A DNA stretch of 64,000 nt from Acetobacterium woodii (GTDB lineage Bacteria; Bacillota; Clostridia; Eubacteriales; Eubacteriaceae), in the NCBI GenBank assembly GCA_016213825.1, contig JACQZP010000027.1, positions 124,001-188,000 of the forward strand, read 5' to 3'. Shown in pieces: positions 18,177 to 25,953 of the stretch. The stretch's first letter is position 1. Each line of letters starts with the position of its first letter. The position numbers and the translations under genes are program-made. The notes beneath the pieces are model-generated. The model was not told the origin of the DNA and searched no databases. It worked only from the letters and a program-made list of their open reading frames with translations.

Positions 18177-18211
18177 AAAAAATCACCTGTATTTGACAAA
18201 AAAATCACCTG
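18177..18211. promoter_or_regulatory. Direct repeat upstream of the surface-protein gene
   Basis: AAAAAATCACCTG occurs at 18177-18189 and 18199-18211, 22 bases apart start to start, about two helical turns. Possible regulator binding site upstream of the gene at 18274. Confidence 0.4.
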
Positions 18212-18273
18212 GTCATCACGTTGCCAAATTACAATAAACGTAAAAATACAATTCATTTATAAAGGAGATAAAA

Positions 18274-20378
18274 ATGAAAAAGTCAAAGCGTTTATTAGCC
18301 AGTTTGATCGTGACGGCCAGTCTGGTATTGACGGCTTTTCCGGTCAGTGCTGCTTCAGAAGATGTTGTTTACGGCAAGGTAACGAAGGTAGATGGAAAAG
18401 AAGTCACCATCGCCATCGGGACACTGAATCAGAATTCGGGAACACCGGGAGAAACGTCGGGCACAATGCCGGAAATGCTGACCCTGACCGGTGAAAGCTC
18501 AACCTTCACCCTGACGGATGACATCGCAATTACGAAGACGTCACCGGGACAGCCCCCGGAAACAGGCACCAGCAGCGGGGCGGTTGTATCAGCCGATGGC
18601 TCTGCGACAAGCTCAGAAGCCACGGCGACCGATATTGTTGTAGGAGCGGTGCTTAAAATCACTTATACTGCGGGCACCGATACCATCGCAGCCATTGAAA
18701 TTCTGTCAGACACTGGGGCTCCTGGCGCAGCTCCTGGAGGCGGCGGTTCCACGGCTTCAACCGGAGCTGGAGCATACCTGCTCACCGATGGTGAAACCTT
18801 AACCGGTGGTACCTACAGTTCAACCAACGACGATGAAAATGCCCTGCGAGCCGAAGGAGCTATCACCGCCAATCTGAATGGGGTGACAGTTGAAAAAACT
18901 GCCGGAACCGCGTAAAGCAGTGATGCCAGCAGTTTCTATGGCCTCAATGCAGCGGTTCTGGCCCTCAATAATGCGATCCTGAATATTAGATGAGGTAGTG
19001 TGACCGCAACGGCAGAAGGCGCAAACGGTGTTTTTGCCTATAACGGGGCTACCATTAACATCAAAGATACCACGATCAATGTTACCGGTGGAAATGCCGG
19101 CGGCATCGAAGTGGCCGGCGGTGGAAATCTTTACGCCAGCAACCTGATCGTTAATTCAACAGTTAAGGCCGCTATTCGAAGCGACCGGGGGGGCGGCCAT
19201 GGTTGTTGATGGAGGCACCTACACCACCAGTGGCAGCACCGGAGCCCCGGCCTATTTACAGTACGGCGGATATCACCGTCAACGATGCCACCCTGAACGC
19301 TGAAACATCCGAAGCCATCGTGGTGGAAGGGTTAAACTCGGTTACGTTGAACAACTGCACCGTCAGCGGAAATATGACTGGATCCACCGGGGGCTCCGAT
19401 GCAGATAACATCCATAATGTGATGCTGTATCAGAGTATGTCTGGGGATGCCGAAGTCGGAAACAGCAGTTTTGACATGACCGATGGCTCACTGACATCCA
19501 ATAGCGGAGACATGTTCTATATCACAAATACCGAGTCTAAAATCGCATTAAGCAATGTTGATCTGACTCTGGCGGCTGACAGTAATCTCTTAACCATTGC
19601 TGGAAATGATGGCAGCCGGGGCTGGGGAACTGCCGGTTCAAACGGTGGGAAATGTACCTTTACGGCATCAAAGCAGACATTGACGGGGGACATCACTGTG
19701 GATGCCATCTCAACCCTGGATCTGACCCTTCAGGACAACTCCAGCTTTACTGGTTCAATTAACAGTGACAAGACCACCGCTGCCGCTCTGAAGGTGACCC
19801 TGGAAAAAGGCAGCACCTGGAAGCTCACCGGGGATTCATACATCACCGAATTTGACGGCGATGCTAGCGGACTGGACACAAATGGCTATACCCTGTATGT
19901 TAATGGAGTGGCCTATGATGGGGATTTGGCGACGACTGGGAATGTTAATTATACCACCCATGTCCAGAACCTTGGCTGGCAGGAAGCAGTATCTGACGGT
20001 GCTCTGGCAGGGACAGTCGGCCAGAGTTTGAGACTGGAAGGCATCACCATTGAAAGTGGGATTGACGGTCTGGGGATTGAATATGCCACCCATGTCCAGA
20101 ATATTGGCTGGCAGGATTATGTCGCGGATGGAGCAGTGTCCGGTACAGAAGGCCAGAGTTTAAGACTGGAAGCCATTAAAATCCAGCTAACCGGTGAACA
20201 AGCCGAAAAATATGATGTCTATTACCGGGTTCAGGTTCAGAATCTTGGCTGGCTGGGATGGGCTTCAAACGGTGCTGAGTCCGGTACGGCCGGATACGGA
20301 TATCGACTGGAAGGGATTGAAATTGTGCTCGTGGAAAAAGGCACCGCCTTTGACACCGGTAGTGCTGCTTTTTATTAA
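18274..20378 (+). pseudogene. Broken secreted beta-helix protein with ChW repeats
   Basis: One gene in pieces. It begins with a clear signal peptide (MKKSKRLLASLIVTASLVLT, ending FPVSA-AS) and a strong AAAGGAG site. A repeat-rich region follows (DGETLTGGTYSSTNDDENAL, GGIEVAGGGNLY), of the kind that folds as a right-handed beta-helix, and the C-terminus has three ChW repeats (HVQNLGW, HVQNIGW, QVQNLGW), which occur in clostridial surface proteins. The frame is interrupted by TAA at 18913, TGA near 18991, and apparent single-base insertions near 19196 and 19256, after which the ORF from about 19203 continues to the end. Intact it would have been about 700 residues. Confidence 0.85.
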
Positions 20379-20424
20379 GCAGCAGTATGATCGACGCAAA
20401 AAATGAAGAGCAATAAATAAAAAG

Positions 20425-20472
20425 CGGGACATGGATTACAAGGTTACTTGAAAAACCATGTCCTGTTTTTTT
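20425..20472 (+). terminator. Terminator after the ChW surface-protein gene
   Basis: CGGGACATGG pairs with CCATGTCCTG (one G-T pair) around a 21-base loop, followed by seven T. Confidence 0.8.
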
Positions 20473-20525
20473 ACAAAATAACTAAAAAAGAGCGGAGGAA
20501 GATCGCTAACCGTGATGACCTTTAA

Positions 20526-20930
20526 CAGAAGGATTGCTTTAACTGTGAAATGTACGCAGAGAATATTACCTCTGAATTTCAGGAAAGACTGTCAGGGACA
20601 ACGAAGATACCGGCTGAAAAAATAACCTATGCAGGCTGTACCGGCGGAAATATCTGTCTGCTCCTGAAAATGCAGGGGAAAAGCTTCAAAATCCTGGATT
20701 GTGTTCAGGAAAAAGGGGGTGACTATTGCTTCAATTGTACCGATTTTCCGTGTCAGTATTTGATGCCGCTGGCCGATGGGGCGGGGAAATTTCCCCAGAA
20801 TATAAAACTATATAACCTCTGTCAGATGAAAAAAATTGGTCTGGACAATTGGATTGAGCAGGCTGCCGATATCAGACATACTTATTTTAACAAAAAAATT
20901 GCCATCGGAGAGGGCGACAGCACGGACTGA
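20526..20930 (+). pseudogene. N-terminally truncated DUF3795 paralogue
   Basis: From DCFNCEMY onwards this matches the complete gene at 32064-32495 almost residue for residue (shared: NIKLYNLC, KYLMPLADGAGKFPQN with one change). The first eleven residues of the intact copy (MKEKIVAPCGI) are missing and an in-frame TAA stands at 20523, so the only start is an internal ATG at 20550 giving 126 residues, with no ribosome site. One Cys of the metal-type CGIDC pattern is lost. It may be a dead copy or a short product. DUF3795 proteins are Cys-rich and of unknown function. Confidence 0.7.
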
Positions 20931-20974
20931 TTAATCTGAGCTGAGGCGGTTCGTTGATCGTTGTCGAGTACTTA

Positions 20975-21014
20975 ACCAGAAAGGCCGGATCAGTAAAGAT
21001 CCGGCCTTTCTGGT
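20975..21014. terminator. Perfect 17-base inverted repeat between convergent genes
   Basis: ACCAGAAAGGCCGGATC (20975-20991) pairs perfectly with 20998-21014 around AGTAAA. It lies between the DUF3795 copy and the end of the minus-strand lipoprotein gene and can stop transcription from both sides, though neither side has a long T run. Confidence 0.8.
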
Positions 21015-21021
21015 AATTTCT

Positions 21022-22071
21022 TTAGTACGCAGTGGCACCTTCAAAGTCTTGGATCAGTGTGGCGGTCAGACCATCGACGATGTCCTTCTTTTGGGTGATA
21101 ATGCCCACATTCCGATCCGCATTGGTGCTGGTTGTGGTAAAATTAGTGCTGCCAATATAGACCGTGTCATTATTCACTGAAATGGCCTTGGATTGAATGT
21201 AGATGGGCGCATTTGGCGGATAAAGATGGACATTGACGCCACCAGTCTTCAGGGTATTGAACCCATCGGTAAACTCGCCGGTATTGGTCATGGTGAAATT
21301 GACGGTTACACCCCGCTTGACTGCATCGATGAGGGCGTTCTCCAGAACCGTGCTGTCAAGCTGCTCGGTTTCAACATAGAGGGTGGTGCCAGTCCGGGCT
21401 GAGGCAATCAGCTCAGTAAATTGTTTCTCGGCACCGGGAGACCAGACCAGTTCAGAGCCTTCCGGGACATCGCCGATCACAGGAGCGACGGCGGTATTGG
21501 TATAATCGGCTTCAAAGGTTGTTGCAACCCCTGTTACGGTGGCCGGATTGTCAGTAATCACCACGTAGTCCCTCAGAATCGGATAATATTGGGCGACCAG
21601 ATTGCAGTTCATGATGGCCACTTTCTGATTGTCCACCACAATGCTTTTCTGATGCCACAAAACACCGTCCCAGGAATAGACAACGTGAACCCCGTTAGCC
21701 GTTAAATTGTCATAAGCCGGCTGATTCATTCCCACCGTGCCGCCATCCGATGCATTGGAATTCAGCAGTACCCGGACATTAACTCCCCGTTGCGCTGCTG
21801 CAATCAGAGCCGCTTCAGCATTGGAATCGATCAATGCATACATGGTCATATCAATGCTCTTATTGGCGGAACCAATAAAATCATAAATTTTCTGATAGCC
21901 ATCATCCGGTAGGGTAATGAGGGTGTAAGTTGGAGTGGCAGGGGATTCGGTCTTGCTCTCAGTTTTTTTAGCGCTGCATCCCATCAGCAGCCCTCCCATT
22001 AGAATCCCAGTCACTAACAATGTTGATATTTTCAGAAAAAACGTTTTTTTGGAATACATTTTATTAGCCAT
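21022..22071 (-). CDS. Phospholipase-D-like lipoprotein with degenerate second HKD motif
   Basis: About 349 residues. N-terminal hydrophobic segment ends in a lipobox (GGLLMGC), so it is probably a membrane-anchored, surface-exposed lipoprotein. Two PLD-like halves: the first motif HQKSIVVD with NCN is canonical (HxKx4D), the second reads QSKAISVNN followed by GSTNFTTTS, with Gln for the catalytic His and Asn for Asp. PLD enzymes normally need both His residues, so catalysis is doubtful. The start at 22071 has better ribosome-site spacing than the ATG at 22080. Substrate unknown. Confidence 0.85.
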   Translation of the reverse strand: MANKMYSKKTFFLKISTLLVTGILMGGLLMGCSAKKTESKTESPATPTYTLITLPDDGYQKIYDFIGSANKSIDMTMYALIDSNAEAALIAAAQRGVNVRVLLNSNASDGGTVGMNQPAYDNLTANGVHVVYSWDGVLWHQKSIVVDNQKVAIMNCNLVAQYYPILRDYVVITDNPATVTGVATTFEADYTNTAVAPVIGDVPEGSELVWSPGAEKQFTELIASARTGTTLYVETEQLDSTVLENALIDAVKRGVTVNFTMTNTGEFTDGFNTLKTGGVNVHLYPPNAPIYIQSKAISVNNDTVYIGSTNFTTTSTNADRNVGIITQKKDIVDGLTATLIQDFEGATAY

Positions 22072-22266
22072 TGCAATCATATCTCCTTATCATGATGAAT
22101 TGTTTTCATTATATAACGAATCTGCGCTTAAACTCAAGATTAATCATAAAATCACAAGGAAACAATATAGGATCAGTGAGAAAGGCGAAAAGATCCTATG
22201 GTACGAATGAAAGTTGATAAAATAGATCTGCAGAATTGCAGAAGGCGGACGACAATCGAAAATGAA

Positions 22267-22347
22267 ACCGGCGTTTTGTGAGTTTCACAGGCGCCGTTTT
22301 TTTCTGCCAGAAAACATGACACAGGTCCCAAAACGTCCCCGTGTCAT
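22267..22347. repeat. Hairpin and REP-like element in a 400-base gap
   Basis: CGGCG..CGCCG near 22269-22296 followed by TTTTTTT looks like a terminator without an obvious gene in front of it. Next to it ATGACAC (22316-22322) and GTGTCAT (22341-22347) bracket a REP-like stretch containing ACGTCCCC. The remainder of 22081-22478 shows no gene I can support. Confidence 0.4.
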
Positions 22348-22478
22348 AGTGATATGGGTATTATAAAGGAATTTGATCATTTATTAGTATTTCCCTCTAT
22401 TTCGGGTATAAAAATGGTGCACCCAATCAAATCCGAAGGAAGGTATTACGATACGCGCAACAATATCAGGTGGTTAAT

Positions 22479-23339
22479 GTGAATGATAAAAACGAACTCT
22501 GCAATCAGCGTTCCAAAAGTCTGGTTGTCATCACCGGATGTGATACCGGTATTGGCAGAAGCCTCGTGCCGCTCCTCATTGATAAAGGCTACTTAGTTTT
22601 CCTGTCCTATCTGGAGCAGAATCCCTTTGCAGAACAGCCCAATATTTTTGCCCGGAAGATGGATATCCGCAAGCCTGCCGAACTTGAAGCTTTCTGCGGG
22701 GATATCAGGGCATTATGTCATAACGGTCACAAACTGAAAGCAGTAATCTCAAATGCCGGGGTCGCTCTAGGCGGACCGGTCGAGAACATTCCGCTGGCGA
22801 TATACCGGGACTGTTTTGAGATCAATTATTTCGGAACCGTCCAACTAGTCCAGGCACTGATTCCAGAACTCATTGACAGTCAGGGGAAAATCATTTTAAA
22901 CGGCTCAATGGCTGGCAGAATTGCGCCCCCTTTTATGTCCCCCTACGCTTCAAGCAAATTCGCCCTTGAAGGGTTTTCCGATTCACTCAGACGAGAGCTG
23001 TACCCGTTTGGTGTCAGAACGATTCTGCTGGAACCGGCTGCCGTCGCCACACCGATCTGGAACAAGGCCAAAAAACAGGACATTTCGTTCGTGGATGAAA
23101 AATACCTCGAAAGTCTGTACTGTTTCCGGGATAAATTCATCGAGGGCGGTAATCAGGGACTGACTGTGGAGCTAGCCGCGCTGAAAATTGCGAAAATAGT
23201 TGAAAAAAACAAGCCCAAAGCCCGTTATATCATCGCGAAGAACAACTTGGGTTCCAGGCTACTGTTGCTTATACCGAACAAAATTCTCGATATGATTTTT
23301 ATTAAAATGTATCGGATGTTTTACGGTAAACCGGATTGA
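22479..23339 (+). CDS. Short-chain dehydrogenase/reductase
   Basis: About 286 residues from a GTG at 22479 behind CAGGTGG (a GTG at 22470 is also in frame). Seen: nucleotide-binding TGCDTGIGRSL, NAGVALGG, catalytic Ser in ILNGSMAGR, and YASSK with catalytic Tyr and Lys. The C-terminal tail is basic and hydrophobic (SRLLLLIPNKILDMIFIKMY), as in SDRs that act at membranes on lipids or retinol-like substrates. Substrate unknown; no partner genes adjoin. Confidence 0.88.
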   Translation: MNDKNELCNQRSKSLVVITGCDTGIGRSLVPLLIDKGYLVFLSYLEQNPFAEQPNIFARKMDIRKPAELEAFCGDIRALCHNGHKLKAVISNAGVALGGPVENIPLAIYRDCFEINYFGTVQLVQALIPELIDSQGKIILNGSMAGRIAPPFMSPYASSKFALEGFSDSLRRELYPFGVRTILLEPAAVATPIWNKAKKQDISFVDEKYLESLYCFRDKFIEGGNQGLTVELAALKIAKIVEKNKPKARYIIAKNNLGSRLLLLIPNKILDMIFIKMYRMFYGKPD

Positions 23340-23346
23340 TTTCATC

Positions 23347-23386
23347 GCATGGGTTCGCATGACGCAGGGATGCTTTGTTTGTCATG
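23347..23386. repeat. REP-like sequence, copy 3
   Basis: GCATGGGTTCGCATGACGC followed by TTTGTTTGTCATG, resembling 14511-14545. It lies between two convergent genes. Confidence 0.35.
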
Positions 23387-23393
23387 TCCATTG

Positions 23394-23987
23394 TTATTTT
23401 ATGATGCGAGCCATTGTGGCAATATCCTCAGAGGCCATTGCAAACTTTGACTTCTCAATAAGAATATTTTTGCCTGTCATAATATAAGACGGCATCACCC
23501 GAATATTCCCATAATAGATTTCGCTATTTCGCAGCTTGTAGGTTGCAACCGCCGGAATGACATTTTTCTTGGTTGTCTTCTTGGCCAACATGTTAAACGC
23601 TTTTTTGGCAACGTCGCCCATGAGCATAATTACTTTGACATTTGGGAATAAGGCAAGCTCTTTTTCCAAGTAGGGTAAGCTATTTTCGATACTGTTTTTT
23701 TCAATTGTGTATTCTGACTTAGGTGTTTTGATTGCGTTTGTAATATAGACACCCATGTGCAAGATATCTTGGATATCCTTGACTGGCAATCCAGACTTTT
23801 GAAAAAGCGGTATCGTTGTTGTCAAGTAATCGGCATCAAGCTGTCCGTAAAAATCTTGAGTGGGGTCGGCAGGAACGACCTCGTTTATCATGATTGTTTT
23901 GATTTCCAGGGGATCAAGCTCTAAATCATTTAACTGGATATTTTCTGCAACGCCAACTGCTTTTTCTAATTCTGCTCTCACATTCAT
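23394..23987 (-). CDS. Uracil-DNA-glycosylase-superfamily protein, divergent motifs
   Basis: 197 residues. The overall pattern is that of the uracil-DNA glycosylase fold: IMINEVVPADPTQDFYG in place of motif A (GEAPG), VYITNAIKTPK, VKVIMLMGDVAKKAFNM, and RVMPSYIMTG in place of the HPSP loop. The usual catalytic-loop His is absent. Such proteins are common in clostridia and their activity is not established. AGGAG precedes the ATG. Single gene, convergent with the SDR gene. Confidence 0.75.
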   Translation of the reverse strand: MNVRAELEKAVGVAENIQLNDLELDPLEIKTIMINEVVPADPTQDFYGQLDADYLTTTIPLFQKSGLPVKDIQDILHMGVYITNAIKTPKSEYTIEKNSIENSLPYLEKELALFPNVKVIMLMGDVAKKAFNMLAKKTTKKNVIPAVATYKLRNSEIYYGNIRVMPSYIMTGKNILIEKSKFAMASEDIATMARIIK

Positions 23988-24078
23988 TTTTTATACTCCT
24001 CTATAGCCATCTAATGGCGGTTTTGTGTTTTTCTGTTTGAACAGATGCACTTTTTTGAATAACAACATGGAGGTCTGT

Positions 24079-25014
24079 TTATTGGTGCGTCTTATCGAGA
24101 AACGCTTTTACCGCCGCATTGGCCTGTTCAGGGCGTTCAAGCGGTAGGATATGCCCAGCGTTCTGAATGACTTCCAATTCGGCGTTTGTGCCACTGTCGG
24201 TAACCAATTTTACCGCTTTGTCAATCTCAAACTGCTTCACCAGAACACTGTCCGCTCCTCTTAGCCATAGTGTCGGACATTTAATCAACGGAAGCCTGTC
24301 AAGAAGGGTCCACTTTAATCGGAATGGTCCGATGCAGCTCAACTGCCAGTCGTCCATGTCATTTTCGCCATAGTTATATTTACCCTTTATCTCATCCTCG
24401 AGAATGGAAGTCAACCGGTCCGGATCCGTTGGTTTTGAACCGCCCACATAAATAGACTCCAGCAATTTTCTCATCGCCGCATGGTCTTTCTTAATATACT
24501 TTCGGTTAAGCATCCTAAGCATACCGGGTATCTTTATGTAAAGCCATACGATAAATTGCGAATCGACCTTTTCGCTCAAGCCGCCTGGCTCGAACAGAAC
24601 CATTGATTTGACCTTATCCGGATATAGCGATGCGTATTCGATGCTGAGGCTGCCACCCATGGAAAGACCGACAAGACTGAAGTTTTCAAGTCCCAACTGA
24701 TTAAATGTATGGTGAAGAATGTCCATCAGCCTGGCGCGATCCAGATAACCTTCCCACGGCCTTGATTTTCCGTGTCGCGGCGAATCCAGTGCGAATACGT
24801 GATAATCTCTGCTTAAAAATGGAAACAGCTGATCCCAGATAAATCGTGATTCATCGTACATTGCACCATGCAACAGCACCACGATAGGTTTGCTCGTTTC
24901 GCCTGCTTCATAGACCGACATGGGCCCGCCACACACAGTTAGATCATGGTGCTTCATCCCAGGCACATTCACAACACCATTCGATTTTTTTTTCGTTTCA
25001 ATCGTATCATTCAT
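24079..25014 (-). CDS. Alpha/beta hydrolase
   Basis: About 311 residues. Oxyanion region LLHGAMYDESRF, nucleophile elbow GLSMGGS, acid in WLRGADSVLV and catalytic His in NAGHILPLERPEQ. I prefer the ATG at 25014; a TTG at 25044 is in frame but has no ribosome site. It lies 38 bases after a TetR gene in the same direction, so the two form an operon under the palindrome at 25732-25748. Substrate unknown. Confidence 0.88.
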   Translation of the reverse strand: MNDTIETKKKSNGVVNVPGMKHHDLTVCGGPMSVYEAGETSKPIVVLLHGAMYDESRFIWDQLFPFLSRDYHVFALDSPRHGKSRPWEGYLDRARLMDILHHTFNQLGLENFSLVGLSMGGSLSIEYASLYPDKVKSMVLFEPGGLSEKVDSQFIVWLYIKIPGMLRMLNRKYIKKDHAAMRKLLESIYVGGSKPTDPDRLTSILEDEIKGKYNYGENDMDDWQLSCIGPFRLKWTLLDRLPLIKCPTLWLRGADSVLVKQFEIDKAVKLVTDSGTNAELEVIQNAGHILPLERPEQANAAVKAFLDKTHQ

Positions 25015-25052
25015 TCGGTTTACCGGCCTTTCTGTTTTTTTCAATCACAGTT

Positions 25053-25694
25053 TCAGTTACTTTCTTTAAGTAGTATCTCCAGAATGTCAATCCATGACTC
25101 AAAGCCTTTTTCAAGCGCGTCTGGATCAATCTCATCTTTGAATAGTTTTTCTTCCAGATATCCCTGCGAAACCCAGAGGATCAGTTGCTTGGCGATTGTC
25201 GGGGAAATATCCGCTCTTAGTCCCTGATAAACATCCATACCGTTTGTTGTGGGATTATGTCCTGATTGTATTGCACCCATATTAAAGCGTGGCTTTCGAT
25301 AATTTTCAAGCTCCATTCGGACGTGTTCCTGGACAAAGCAATCGTTATCGAAGGCGGCTGAATAAGCAAACTTGTAAATCCACGGATATTCTTTGAATAG
25401 AGAAAGTCGGGTCTTCGCGTTTCGTCGCATCAACGAAAACAGATCAGCGTCGTTTCCTTCCTCGGCGTAGGAAATTTCGTCCGCTTCGATAATGCTGTCT
25501 GATGCCAGTCTAAAGATTTTCAGATAGAGATTTTCTTTATTAGAGACATACTTGAACAGTACGCTTTTTGATATTCCGGCCGCCTCAGCGATATCCTTCA
25601 TGGATGCTTTTTTATAACCGTGTTTGGCGAATATCTCGCAGGCAGCGTTGATGATTTTATTCTGTTTTTCTTTTTCAAGTTTTTCAAATGTCAT
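25053..25694 (-). CDS. TetR-family regulator
   Basis: 213 residues. N-terminal helix-turn-helix (IINAACEIFAKHGYKKASMKDIAEAAGISKSVLFKYVSNKENLY) and a helical ligand domain with a Trp-rich dimer end. The start at 25694 gives the usual family N-terminus. Its promoter and a perfect palindromic operator are visible upstream, so it is autoregulated together with the hydrolase. Confidence 0.92.
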   Translation of the reverse strand: MTFEKLEKEKQNKIINAACEIFAKHGYKKASMKDIAEAAGISKSVLFKYVSNKENLYLKIFRLASDSIIEADEISYAEEGNDADLFSLMRRNAKTRLSLFKEYPWIYKFAYSAAFDNDCFVQEHVRMELENYRKPRFNMGAIQSGHNPTTNGMDVYQGLRADISPTIAKQLILWVSQGYLEEKLFKDEIDPDALEKGFESWIDILEILLKESN

Positions 25695-25731
25695 ATTAAG
25701 CCTAATTCCTTTAAATAGAATATCATCCAGT

Positions 25732-25781
25732 GTGACCGAATCGGTCACGATTATTATAGCATTGCTTAGTCTAATTGTAAA
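25732..25781 (-). promoter_or_regulatory. Promoter and palindromic operator of the TetR/hydrolase operon
   Basis: Minus strand: -35 TTTACA (25781-25776), 17-base spacer, -10 TATAAT (25758-25753). Directly after the -10 is the perfect palindrome GTGACCGAATCGGTCAC (25732-25748), placed over the transcription start, as expected for TetR-type repression. Confidence 0.8.
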
Positions 25782-25827
25782 TATTTATGGTATAGCGTTT
25801 TCCGAATTTCCAATTTGAAAAAGAAAA

Positions 25828-25861
25828 ACGGCAGTTTTGATTGTTATTTCAAAACCGCCGT
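25828..25861 (-). terminator. Terminator after the module B ABC genes
   Basis: ACGGCAGTTTTGA and TCAAAACCGCCGT pair with one mismatch around an 8-base loop. On the minus strand it is followed by TTTTTCTTTTTC. It lies about 90 bases after the permease stop. Confidence 0.7.
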
Positions 25862-25953
25862 ATGGCCACATTTTGGTCACCAAACAGCCGTTGCCGAGAT
25901 GTTTGTGACTTTTGATCAAGTTAATTAGCAATGAAATTAATAACGGTTTTGAA

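Noticed and set aside
18193-18235. TTGACA at 18193 as a promoter with TACAAT at 18230
   Set aside because: The spacer is 31 bases, far too long for a sigma-70-type promoter.
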